NCBI GenBank assembly: GCA_019693395.1
Contig: JAAMXP010002184.1
Coordinates: forward strand, 27,758 to 55,203
Length of the DNA stretch: 27,446 nucleotides
DNA from: Ettlia oleoabundans
Taxonomy: Eukaryota; Chlorophyta; Chlorophyceae; Chlamydomonadales
Direction of reading: 5' to 3'
In this document: positions 9,401 through 20,170 of the stretch, piece after piece
Layout: every line of letters starts with the position of its first letter
Position numbering within the stretch: position 1 is the first letter of the stretch
Program-made: the position numbers and the translations under genes
Notes under the pieces: model-generated
Databases searched by the model: none
The model's input: only the letters and a program-made list of their open reading frames with translations
What the model was told of the DNA's origin: nothing

Positions 9401-12400
9401 AAAGGAAACGTGGAAGCTCAAGAGAAGTGAGCGTGGGTGGAGTCAAGGCAGCCCATCTGGGCTCGGCCACACAGTACGTTACCCACCTGTCCCGCAGCAG
9501 CGCAGTCTTGTACCGCTCCAGCTCGCCGCGTGTCACACCAAAGCGCTGCAGCCGCCGCACCTCCTGGATGGCGACCTACAAAGGCAGGGAGGGAAGATCT
9601 CCGGGGCAGTCAGTTGGGGCAGGAGCGGTATGGAGGCAGCTAGCAGCGGCAGGCAAGACAGGTCAGCCAGGGAAACGCTATTTGGCAGCGCTGTGGTCAC
9701 CTGCACGGCGCCCTGCCAGTCCTTTGGCTCCGAGGTAATGGTGAGGGTAGAGACAGCACAGCCCTCGCGCCCACTGTCGCTGATGTCCAGCTCTGTTGGG
9801 GGAGACAGGAGTGGGACTTGGGGCTAGCAGTGAGTAATGGGGATGGCGAAGAATGGATCCTAGCCAGCGGAATTGCAGAATTTCAGCAAAACCAGCTCCT
9901 CTGCTGGCATCAACCTTCAGCAGTGGCGGTGCCAATCCAGCTGGCCGCAGCCTCACCTACGCCTGTGAAGGGAGGGTTTGCCTCTACATACCGCGCATTC
10001 ACCCTAAACTGCAGCACGCTGAGCAGGATGCGCACCATGAAGCCACGCCTGCAGCAGCCGGGCCCAAGAAATGGCAGGCACAGAACAGTCAGCAGGGGGT
10101 GCCGTAAGTATGGAAGGAGCTGAAGGGGCAACAACAGGTGGGCGACGAGAAACTAGGAAGTGCTGTAGGAGCAGAACCTGTGGTCGACTACAGCAATGCA
10201 AGGCAGCCTGCACACCACCCAACTGCGACTCCAAGCCTTCAAACACACACCACACCTCCCACTACCACCAAACCTGAGGTCCTCCAGCGTCGAGATGGGC
10301 AGCACCGGCAGCTTGCAGAAGATGGAGAGCTGGAAGAGCTGCAACAGGCGGTGGCGGAAAACTGACACGGGGGCGCCAGACGGCCCGCCATGCAGCGGCG
10401 GCGAGCTGCAGCCCCACTGGTGCTCCACGGGGGGGCGGACCTGCAAAATGGGGGTGAAGGGCAGCAGGGACACACGCCAGCCCACAAGCAGCAATGTCAG
10501 CACTGGAAGAAAGCTTGGGTTCTGCGTGCCAACGCCAGCGGTTGCGTCGTCCTTGTCGATGGCAGGTGGGGATCACTGTCAGCACATACAGGCAGCAACA
10601 AGGTGATAGGGTGCACCAGCCTGCAGCATAGCTGCTTACCAAGCCGCGAGGCGGTGGCAGCCTGTCTAATATCGCTCCGTTTTGCCCACTGTCAGCGCTG
10701 GCGCCATTACTGCTGCTATGAACTGCTGCTCCATCCGAACTGTGCGCTGCCCCGTTGCCATTGCCATTGCTGCTGGCTTCTGCTGCAGTGGCTGCATCAA
10801 GCAGGAGGCCAGCATCCACAGCTGCTGCTGCCGGGGAGGGCTGGTTGAGGGAGCGTGGGACGCGGCCAAATGTCTGCTGAATTAAATCCTTGGTGTGCTG
10901 CAGAGAGGTTGGACAGAGGAGCAGAAACAGGCACAGTATCGCGCAGAACGGGTAGGACAGCAGAAATGGGCACATTCGCTCACGGCGGGCACACAGGAGC
11001 CGAGCGTACGCGTAGGAATCAGTGCAGCAAAGAGCACATTTAAAGCATCACGCACGCATATCTTGCCACCAGGGAAAGACTGGCTGGTGCAGCAGAGCAT
11101 GCACAGCATGTGATGCAGCTGCATGCCACCAGTGACAGGGAGGCAGCGCCAACCACCCACCTGCACATCAATGTCTCCCACCACATAAAGCGTGGCGTTG
11201 GCAGGGAAGTAGTGGCGGTTCCAAAACCCCATGATCTCGTCACGCCCCCAACGCTCAACCTGCGTCCCACAACCAAGGCCAGAGCAAAGTGAAGGTTTCA
11301 GTCGGGGATGGGATATGGTAAATTTAGAGGGTCAAGTGCTATGAATACACCGTGCTCTCGTCAGAGGTGCATGTGGCGTGGTCGTCTTGACACACACACC
11401 ACACACACACCAATAACATCACCCACACACAGTAAACCCCACATACATATCACCCAGCCCAACACTTTGTACTCCCCACGAACCCTGAGTGACCCCCCGC
11501 ACCTGGTCAGTCTTGCCGATGGGGAAGCGGCACCCCAGCGCATTCTCCCAGTGCAGGTACTGCAGCAGCTGGCAGTCCACGCGGTACTCAATGGTGTTCA
11601 TCATCTGCAGCATTGCCATGACCAGTAAGGACATAAACCTATGAACGATCTGGGAACCATGCTATGCAGTGGCAGCGCGAGAAAAGCTCGGCAGCAAAGA
11701 TGAGCACTAGGCATTTGACAACCGCTGTAGGACAGCTGGCACTTCTCCCCGATTTACAGTCCCGCTGTTCATGGCTGCTCAAGCCACGTGAGCCAAGCTG
11801 CTGCCTGCCTCATACTGCGGGACAGCCTGCCGTGGCTGCTCTCAGAGAGATACATTCCCGCCATTCCCACAACTCCAAGACAATCATGCTGCACACACTC
11901 TACTGCCCTGTCTACCATCACCCTTCCTCCTGCATGTTTATTCTCAATCCTGGCTTATCTCACCTGCGCTTCCGCCACTACCGCCTTGCGCTCCTTCTCA
12001 ATGCGAGAGGGCAGAAACTCCGGCTCAAACGCCACCTCAGTTAGGGCATCCAGCACCTGCCACAGACAAGCACGGCACAACACAACACAACATGGCAGCA
12101 GTGCTCAGCGGCACAGCAGGGCAAAAGGGGCGAGCTGCTCCAGTGGATGCCACGGTGGTCCGCGCCCGATCAGCTCTTGCATCCTAGCTCAAACACAAGC
12201 AGCAGCCCTCAGGTACTCTGCAACAGGCCAGGCCACACTGTGCAGCCAGCAAGACGCACCTGCCACAGCATGGGCTGCCCTGTGTTTCCATTCCTGTCTG
12301 GTGAGTGCACGTGGAACACGGTGTGGTGGAAGTCGGTGTAGGCATTGGACCTACCGGGCAGAAGGGAGGCATGCATTGCCCGTGGCATCGTGACAGGCTG

Positions 12401-14021
12401 CCAGGTGGCGACATTGGTTGTGACGTTAGGTAGCAGGACATGCAGACTGTCGGGGCGTCAACAAGCTGAAGAAACCAGCGCAACCACAACTACAAGCTAC
12501 GGTCACTGCCACGAAGTGCTGGCTGCAATGGAACATGAGCTACCTGTGGCGCTCCACCCTCAGAGCACACGCACCCCAAGCCCCGGCATGTACCAAAGCT
12601 GTTAGAAACCATACACTTGATGTCAAGTCGCACCTGGCCCCCGTGCCCAGAAGCCCCTCCCGCTTTTTGCTGCCCAGGAAGGTTACATGCTCCACCAAGT
12701 GTGCTATGCCCTGCTCCTTTTCACCCTCATCAACTGCAGCGCAAAATAGGCAAGCCAAGCCAGCAAGGTTTGCGCGCAGCAGGCAGGCTTAGCAGGCTAC
12801 AGGCAGGCAGATGGATGGTAATGGCAACCTGACACACGCTCCAGGGGCGATGCAGCTGTGTGTTTCTTTATACAGCAATGCAGCAAGCTGCTGGGATCCC
12901 CTCTCAGGATGAACATGGAGTCGGTGACAGCTTAATTGCTTTCATTGCAGACAAAGCTCCCTGTGAACATCGCTTCCACGCAAGCTGCCTTTCCTGCCGC
13001 AGCCGCAACAGCAGAAGCAGTCGCACCACACGCCTACTGCCGCAGGACCCAACACGACGATGATGGCTACGTTACCGCTCTACACGGGCCCAGCGTACTG
13101 GGCAGGCAGCAGTCAAGACGAAACTCAGAACCTCACCTGAGCCAGCATGAATCTCAAGGTGAGCCTCAAACCGCGCTGGCGGTGAGCGGTTGGGCAGTAT
13201 AACGTAGCGCAAACCGTTCTCCAGGCTGCCCAGCTCGAGAGCTTCGTTCTGCTGCAGTTGCATGCTCAGCAGATCCTGCGCTGTGCGGCTGCTGCCCCCT
13301 GCCTCCATCTGCAACCATGGCACACAAGCGAACAAAGATGACTGCTGCTGGTAGCACTGCTTTTGGACATGCGTCACTATATAGAGAGCAGCATCAAGCG
13401 CCACGTGCACACTTGTAGTGTTGTATGCTGCTGTGTTGTATTCGTTTCTGNNNNNNNNNNNNNNNNNNNNNGCCTGCAAATGCCGCGGACGCAGCACACT
13501 ACATGCCAGGTGTACAGCTGTTACTTATGCTGCCACCGTCCATAGCACCCAGGTGCCACACTTCACAGATCAAAAGCAGCCATGAGACTCACCAGGGTGG
13601 CAGAGACGATTATCTTGTCGCGCCGACGGCATGCTGCAATTGCAACCCACGGACGGCCTAGAGGACCGCTGCTGCCACGCAGGAAGCGGCAGTTGGCGGA
13701 TGCCACATTCCTACACACAGATCAAACGTCGCCTGTCATCGAATTGTTTAGCAGGCCATTTGTGACTTGACTCGGCATCCAAGTCAACATATTACGGCAG
13801 TGGCGGCAGCACCTCCCGCGCCCGGCACCAGCGGGTTTCCCTAGTGTAGCGCACCTGTGAGGCGCCTGCTGCAACTTGTGCTTCAAGTCACACTTGATCG
13901 GCACGCTGCGAGGTCCTGGGGCGGTTCCCAGCTGCTGCTGGCGCGGATGTCGCGACAAGCAGCGTGCCACTGGCCTGACCGGCACCGAGAAAGCCCCGGG
14001 GCACTGCTGCGTCACTCTCAT
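3499..14021 (-). CDS. SPP: Chloroplast stromal processing peptidase (M16 metalloendopeptidase)
   Basis: SPP cleaves transit peptides from proteins imported into the stroma. Twenty-eight minus-strand exons join in phase to 1320 aa, near the usual plant length: 14021-13855, 13710-13593, 13308-13137, 12733-12634, 12350-12260, 12056-11964, 11604-11503, 11259-11161, 10897-10640, 10440-10274, 10048-9957, 9792-9701, 9575-9487, 9320-9218, 9083-8976, 8729-8412, 8180-7827, 7587-7504, 7077-6913, 6715-6599, 6386-6197, 5887-5684, 5405-5295, 5087-4927, 4561-4470, 4316-4271, 3961-3740, 3546-3499. Residues 1-95 are Arg/Ser/Ala-rich, like a transit peptide. The inverted zinc motif HLVEH is at 164-168, with E245 exactly 77 residues later in an ER...E block (E238/E245), as in M16 proteases. 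Plant-SPP-like blocks follow, including FLGSKKRE, NTIEYRVDCQLLQ, YFPANATLY, FGVTRGEL, QLRLSNGIKVNY, LFTTVRDTLGLTYDVSFEL and VNVTSTPGK. Low-complexity Asn/Gly/Ser, acidic and Gln/Ala inserts are lineage-specific. An assembly gap sits in intron 2. Confidence 0.95.
8221..8248. repeat. 14-bp direct tandem duplication in an SPP intron
   Basis: Two adjacent identical copies of TGCAGACCAGTATG within the intron between SPP exons 16 and 17. Probably replication slippage; no function implied. Confidence 0.8.
11390..11412. repeat. CA/TG dinucleotide microsatellite in an SPP intron
   Basis: A short interrupted run of CA repeats lies between SPP exons 7 and 8, followed to about 11432 by further CA-rich sequence. 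Confidence 0.75.
13451..13471. other. Assembly gap (21 N) inside SPP intron 2
   Basis: Twenty-one unknown bases lie between the second transit-peptide exon (ending 13593) and the exon beginning at 13308. Flanking exons join in phase 0, so no coding sequence is required here. The true gap length is unknown and a small phase-0 exon could be missing. Confidence 0.98.
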
Positions 14022-14310
14022 GTTGTAACCAATACGGCGCTGCAAACGGGCGAGTTCTGCAGCACGACAAAAACTGGTGGGGGCCTGAGGCCCCTGTGGT
14101 CGTTAGCAGCCTAAGGGTGCGTGAAAGTGCCCCGATGCAGTTGGAAACAAGACAGCCTGCCGGGCGCCCTGCCCAGCACGCGCGCCCTCTTGATCCCCGG
14201 GCCAGGGTGGCACTACTCCATGTTGGAGACGATTGATCGGCGTCAAAAGTTGTTGTTGTGCCCTTCTCTCCGCACATTGGTGACTGAGGAGTGATTGGTG
14301 GGCGCCAATT
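14022..14310. promoter_or_regulatory. Divergent promoter region between SPP and biotin carboxylase
   Basis: About 290 bp separate the predicted SPP start codon (minus, 14021) and the candidate biotin carboxylase start (plus, 14311). Both transcripts must start in or near this interval, so it should carry a shared or back-to-back promoter and both 5' leaders. I recognise no TATA box or named element. The claim rests on gene geometry only. Confidence 0.5.
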
Positions 14311-17300
14311 ATGCAGGCGGTGCTTGCGCAGTCCCAGCCGCATGTGCAGGTCGGTGCAGGGTTGCCAGTTTGTAGTCGACGCTGCCAGACTGCCCGCATT
14401 CCTTCGATCGGCTTTTTGCCTCCTCTGACCAACATGGGTCGCGCTGCTGCAGGCATTGACGAGGGCAGGGGCAGGTAGCAGGGCGCAGCGGGCAGTGGCC
14501 CCCGCCCCGCGCGCAGGTGCTGGCGCTGCTGTGCTCCGCAGCGAGTTCTTGGCAGCCGAGCATGGCGAATCCCTGTCGCTTGCCACCCTGAAGCAGAGTT
14601 TTGCCGCGACAGCTGCCCGACGCAGCGGCCGGTGCGCTGCGTTTGCGTCACCGACGGTGGCGATGGCGGCAGAGCAGAGGGAAATCAAGAAAGTGCTGGT
14701 TGCAAACCGTGGCGAGATTGCCGTGCGCGTCATCCGTGCCTGCAAGGAGCTGGGTTTGGAGACAGTGGCTGTCTACTCCACAGCAGACAAGGACTGCCTG
14801 CATGTGCAGGTGCGCCGCTGGGTGTCACCAGCCCCCTGCCGTGCCAGCATGCACTCCTTGGCCCGGCTTGGTCAATCCCGTGCGACAGAAACAGCGTTGC
14901 GTCCGGTACAACCTTCCCAGAAACCCAGAAAGTCAGAGTCTTCACCCCTACTCGCTGCCTTCTTGGCAAACACTGCGCTGCTGTCCTCACCTTCATCCAT
15001 GACGGTTTATCGGTCCCTGGTTTCCTGACTGCAGCTGGCCGACGAGGCCGTGTGCATCGGTGAGGCACCCAGCAGCGAATCCTACCTCTCCATCCCCACC
15101 ATCATCTCTGCCGCCATCAGTCGCGGCGCAGACGCCATCCACCCGGTACGTTGGAAGTGGGGTGCACACCAAGGAGCATGCGCCCTACTATGCACCTATT
15201 ATGAACCTCGATTGCAACTGGAATCCATCGCAATGCTGTCTGGTTGTGCAGCTGGCATCGCCTTATGCAATTGCTGTATGCAGCGCAGGCCAGAATGAGT
15301 ACCCTAGTCACCATACCAGGCCTGCGGGCTTGCGCTGGCTTGCCAGGAGTCCCAATTTTGTCCCCCTTTTCATGCTTCCAACTTACTCTGTAGTCCATTG
15401 CAGCTCTCTGCTTCTCACTTCCTGCCACGACCCACTCCTGTACTTCTCACTCCACTCCTCCTCCTCCCACATCAATCTCTCGACCAACATCACCTCCTTC
15501 TTACCAGCTGTCACCTCGGTTTCCTCTGCAGGGCTACGGCTTCCTGTCTGAGAACGCCACCTTTGTGGACATCTGCAATGACCACGGCTTGGAGTTCATT
15601 GGGCCCAAGTCCGACTCCATCCGGGTGATGGGAGACAAATCCACGGCACGTGACACAATGAAGGTGGGTGCAGCCTGGAGAGCAGCGAACTGGAGGGCAA
15701 TGCCGACTATCGGCAGGGAAGCCGTGGGTGCACCTGAGTGTGGGGAAGTTGTGCTGTCCTGTGATGTTGCGGTTGGACGGGGATCAGGTCGCAGAGTAAG
15801 AAGAGGGTTAGTGGGCTCCATATGGCCTGTTACTTGGCCATTCCAGCCAGACAAGGGGCAGAGCTGACGTGCTGAGGTCGCTGGCCCTGGTGCAGAACGC
15901 CGGTGTTCCCACCGTGCCGGGCTCCGACGGTCTGATCAAGGACGCGGAGGACGCGCAGCGCGTGGCGGCACAGGTCGGCTTCCCGATCATGATCAAGGCT
16001 ACTGCGGGTGGCGGCGGCCGCGGCATGCGCCTGGCCCAGGTGCGGGGTGCTTGGGGTGATGGTGGATGTGGAAATGGGAAACAGTGATTTGAAGTTGCAG
16101 CAGCAGCTCCAGACAGTGCCAATGAGCCATTTGGCGTTCTGGTGGGATCTGCACACAGCTGGAGGAGTAACCCTGTCCACCCCCTGTGGTCAGGAGGCAA
16201 TGAAACACTTGCAAGCAGTGCTTGAGGAGCTTGCAAACCTTCCTATAAAAGCAGCTCTTCCCAGCCCTCTCCTCAACATCATGCACAAAGCGGACCACAA
16301 ACAACCTGGTTCTCCTCTGGTGTTGTTCTTATTATATTGTGTACTGTTTATGGTCAATGGTTCTTTTGTTCTATGTTTGCAGAACGAGGGTGAGTTCCTG
16401 GCGCTGCTCAAGCAGGCACAGACGGAGGCTGAGGCTGCATTTGGCAACGGCGCCGTCTACCTGGAGCGCTACGTGCAGAACCCGCGCCACATTGAGTTCC
16501 AGGTGGGTGGGCCTGGGTGCCTGTTATGTGTTGGGGGTGTGTATGGGCGGGTGTCTGCTCGAAGTCTGGGTGGGGTAACACCGGATCGTGCTGTATTGAG
16601 TCCTCAACATATTGTTGTGATTTCGAAGCTGTTGATATTGACATCAACAGGGGTCCAGGAGAGTGGATGCCCTCGCTGGCCCGCCGCTTCCCCCCCCCTT
16701 CACGTTGCCTCTTTGCCCTCAACAGTCACAATATTATTACTGCACCATGTTTGCCCTTGTCCCTCCCCTTGCGCAGGTGCTCGCCGACAAGTACGGCAAC
16801 GTGGTGCACCTGGGTGAGCGTGACTGCTCCATCCAGCGCCGCAACCAGAAGCTGCTGGAGGAGGCACCGTCGCCCGCACTCACGCCAGAGGTGGGTGGGT
16901 GGGTGGTGGAGCAGGATGACCATGCATTGAATGACTATGTTTTCATTCAGTTGTGCGACTGTATTCTGATAGCTTTTAGTTGTGCGACTGTATTCTGATA
17001 GCTTTTTGTTTAAGATAGATACAATCTGACATCAGGAACTCCAAAGAAGGTTGCCATTCAATGTGTGCATTTGGCGCCAATCTGCCCCTTGGTTGTATGT
17101 ATCTGCCATCCCTGCAGCCTGTCGCATGGTTGCAGCATGAGATCTGGTAAAGGTTGCTAGGGCTTTATGCAGGCCACTCCCCACTTGTCCTTTCCAAATT
17201 CTCCCTGTTCTGCTTTGCCTTTGCCCTCACCCTGCAATTGTGCTTGGGCCCTCGCGTCCCCGCAGGTGCGCAAGGCCATGGGTGATGCCGCCGTCAACGC

Positions 17301-19161
17301 TGCCAAGTCCATTGGCTACGTGGGCGTGGGCACCATTGAGTTCCTTTGGGAGCCGCGCGGCTTCTACTTCATGGAGATGAACACGCGCATCCAGGTGGGG
17401 GGGGACAGCCGGCTGTCGGGGGCGCCGATTGGGCGTTATCACATCTTCAGGCGCAGGCAGCTCAGCTGTGCTGGTTCTTTGCACATGCATCTCGCTGTCT
17501 TTCTCTCACTCCTCCTGGCATGTCCACACTGCACACCGGCTCTCTCCTTGACCCCTGCCACTGCATTTGCTTCAGGTGGAGCACCCTGTGACTGAGATGA
17601 TCACGGGGGTGGACCTGATCCAGGAGCAGATACGGGTGGCCATGGGCTACAAGCTTCGCTTCACGTGAGCACCAGCTGCGGTCGCATGCACCCTTGTGCC
17701 TTGTGATGGCCTGGGCGGGGAATGGGATGCTGACATTTGAAGCCAGTGCACACAGAGCCAATGAGGAGTGCTGAGTTTGCCCAGCAAGTTGCTTGGCACA
17801 TGCTTCGGTCGCTTTGCAACCTTCTCTGTGTATCGTGGCTCACCCTTATTTGTAGCGGCCATCCTTCTTCCCCTCAAACACCCACTCTAGTCTGGCTCTC
17901 CTGCTTCCCTGTGCCGCAGCCAGGAGGACATCGAGTTCAAGGGTCACGCCATTGAGTGCCGCATCAATGCGGAGGATGCTTTCCAGAACTTCCGTCCTGG
18001 CCCGGGCCGTGTCACCGCTTACCTGCCACCCGGCGGCCCGCACGTACGCATGGACTCACACCTCTACCCCGACTACTTGGTAAGGCCCACACACAGATTG
18101 CTTTGGCTGCACCTACCTGCAACAACAACCACGATTGGGTTCGAAATGGCCCTTACTGTCAACAAGCTATGGGGGGTTGCCTAACCCCCTGGCAGTTTCA
18201 GGGGAAGTCCTCAGCAGCAAACACAGCAGCCAGCTAGGTGGTGGTTGATCTTCCCAGGCACCCAGCTATGTTGCTAGGCATTATGCACCCGGCTCCTGCC
18301 GCTTAATTTTGCTGTCGTTGACTTGCCTGCTGTGTCCAATGTGCCTGTCGTGTGGCGCAGGTGCCCCCCAACTACGACTCCCTGCTAGGCAAGCTGATTG
18401 TGTGGGGCGAAGACCGCGTCGCTGCCATCAACCGCATGAAGCGTGCGCTCAATGTGAGGGGGCGAATGGGCGCACATGGATGGGGCGGGGCTGGGGAGTA
18501 GGGCCAGCGGGGACTGCTGGCACATGGGGTGTGTCTGGGGGCAGTAAGGTGGGCTTGCAGGTGGCGCACCTCATGCTGCCCCTGTGAGTTGAGGACAGCC
18601 CTATCTGGGAGCTTGTATACGTCGCAGTGAGGCCAGCCACTAGAAGATTGGAGCTGTCATTGTATGGCATCACCCGCAAGGCGCTGCACATGATGTCGGC
18701 TGCATGCCCACCCCTTGTCTGTTCTCTTGCTGCCCGTGGTCGTTTTGTTAACCTTAACCCTCTCTCACCATCCTGCTGCCAGCATTTCCAACTCTGCAGG
18801 AGATGGTTGTGGCAGGTGTGCCCACCACTGCTCCATTCCACGTCCTTATCCTGGAGAATGAAGCGTTCCAGCGTGGCGATGTCGACACTGGCTTCATCCC
18901 TAAGCATGCGGATACGCTCACGGTGGGTGCCTGGTGGACATGCATGAAGTACAAGGGGAATTTCAATGAGGCTGGGGCAGTGCTTCGCCAAAGCACAGAA
19001 CCTCTGCATTGCTGGCGAGCTGCCAATGAAGCAGAACAGTTTATTTCACCGCTTCTGCCTCTTGATGCCTTGCGGCCCTGCAGGACCCACCCAAGATGAA
19101 GAATATGAGCATGGTGGCTGATGCAGCCAAGCGCGGGTCACGCCGCAAGGCTAAGGCGTGA
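14311..19161 (+). CDS. accC: Biotin carboxylase subunit of plastid acetyl-CoA carboxylase
   Basis: Catalyses ATP- and bicarbonate-dependent carboxylation of the biotin on the carrier subunit, the first half-reaction of acetyl-CoA carboxylase, in the stroma. Exons: 14311-14349 (candidate), 14453-14809, 15035-15145, 15532-15663, 15896-16039, 16383-16502, 16777-16890, 17265-17393, 17576-17664, 17920-18079, 18361-18453, 18800-18922, 19084-19161. All phases agree, giving 562 aa. Residues 1-83 are Ala/Arg/Ser-rich like a transit peptide. The mature part begins near [20 protein letters not shown]. Landmarks: MGDK (K205), K247 and the ATP-lid GGGGRGM (251-257), [12 protein letters not shown] (K326), TIEF (E364), [12 protein letters not shown] (E376, N378, R380), VRMDSHLY. 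These match the ATP-grasp catalytic set of E. coli AccC. A basic tail (RGSRRKAKA) ends the protein. The first exon is the weak point: the only other in-frame ATG is 14663, which gives a 479-aa protein with no targeting sequence. Confidence 0.95.
16951..17006. repeat. 29-bp tandem duplication in a biotin carboxylase intron
   Basis: A 27-bp identical block beginning TTGTGCGACTGTATTCTGAT occurs at 16951-16977 and again at 16980-17006 (period 29), inside the intron between the exons ending 16890 and starting 17265. This looks like a recent duplication. Confidence 0.9.
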
Positions 19162-19547
19162 GCCCACTGCCATGTTGCCAGCCTGATGGCTGCCGGGCCT
19201 GTGGCACACGCTTTTTGAGTGAAGGCCAGCCCGCCTTTCATGCTGTCCAAGCCTTGTCCCGAGCCTGCAGAGTCGCCACTTCCATTACCCTTCTTCTCAA
19301 ATGTCTGAAGAATCTGCACTTGTTGTACCGGGGGTGTGTCGCCGCCCCACCCACTGTGTGCTGTGTCTGTTGTGTGAACTATCCTCTGCTGCCCACGCAC
19401 CATTGGGCAGGTTTTCCTTACCGCATGCAGCCTACACGCAAGCGGACCCTTAATTACTGACTTCATCGTTTACAAGCTTGTCAAGCACACACTGCAATCA
19501 AGACGCAGGGCGGGTCACGTAGGCACCTGTGTCAGCCCCGGCTGCAG
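19162..19547. other. Convergent 3' region between biotin carboxylase and the JTB-like gene
   Basis: About 390 bp hold the 3' UTRs of two convergent genes. A minus-strand TGTAA at 19474-19470 serves the right-hand gene. No plus-strand TGTAA was seen for biotin carboxylase; only the variant TGTAC occurs, near 19324. No coding exon is recognised. Confidence 0.5.
19470..19474 (-). terminator. Candidate polyadenylation signal TGTAA for the JTB-like gene
   Basis: Minus-strand TGTAA about 75 bp beyond the stop codon at 19548, a normal position for a green-algal nuclear gene. Confidence 0.5.
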
Positions 19548-20077
19548 CTACAGCCCCAACCGTCGCTGCTGCTGCCCCTGAAACCGCACCACCGCTAGAG
19601 CCACCAATGCCCCAAGGGCACACAGCATCATAAACCTGCCGACAGCTAGTCGTGCATGCGGCGTGCAGGCGTGGTGCTGCACGACTGTGCTGCCTTCTTT
19701 AAGCTGCCCAGGGCTCCCGCTGCTGCCGCTCTCGTCGCTGCCCAACTGCCGCTGGAACTCAGAGAAGCCTTCGTAATTATCACCGGCTACCACACATTGC
19801 ACCATAGCATACCCGCCTGACGTGCGGCAGTGCTCGTTCAGCCGCAGTGCGCCGCAGGGCTGCAAAGGGGAGGGGCCGGTGGCAGTGGCGTCGAGCGGGA
19901 GCCGTCAGCCGGCACGGCAGAGGGTCAGGCTGCCAAGGGGTTATCGTCTACCTGGCACTTGCTTGTGGTGTTACAGTGTAGCGCCAAGCTCGTCGTTTTG
20001 TTAGCGGGTTGCTTCGCCGAGTCAACCCGCCAAGCGGCCGCCAGCACGCTCGTCAGCAACAACAGTGGACGCACCAT
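19548..20077 (-). CDS. Small type I membrane protein, JTB-like
   Basis: Two exons: 20077-19952 and 19859-19548, phase 0, with a 92-nt intron (donor CAG/GTAGAC, acceptor CCCTTTGCAG). The product is 145 aa. The start at 20077 puts a clean signal peptide first (MVRPLLLLTSVLAAAW, cleavage likely after VDSA). An in-frame ATG at 20170 would add 31 residues ahead of it. The lumenal part has a Cys pattern C..KCQPC....HC.TSGGY.MVQC, then a Ser/Gly linker, another Cys, and a C-terminal membrane span (MMLCALGALVALAVV) with a short basic tail. Signal peptide, CxPC, C...GY...C, a late Cys and one membrane helix recall the JTB (jumping translocation breakpoint) family of animals and plants. That match is from memory of the pattern, so it is tentative. 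The gene is convergent with biotin carboxylase and in tandem with the SAP gene. Confidence 0.5.
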
Positions 20078-20170
20078 TCGTCGTGGAAACCGGGTTGCAC
20101 GAAGTAGAGGCAAATAGAAGAGGTATCCATCAGAAGGCACCACACCGCCTGTTCTGCTGTCCCGCTCCAT

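Noticed and set aside
9078..9827. 249-codon open frame on the plus strand
   Set aside because: Antisense to several SPP exons whose protein sequence is clearly conserved.
14434..14481. ATG at 14434 as the biotin carboxylase start
   Set aside because: It is out of frame with the conserved protein and meets a stop at 14479-14481.
13888..14745. 285-codon open frame on the minus strand overlapping the biotin carboxylase start
   Set aside because: It is antisense to the conserved biotin carboxylase exon and has no family resemblance; it is a by-product of high GC. The SPP transit-peptide exon overlaps it only in a different frame.
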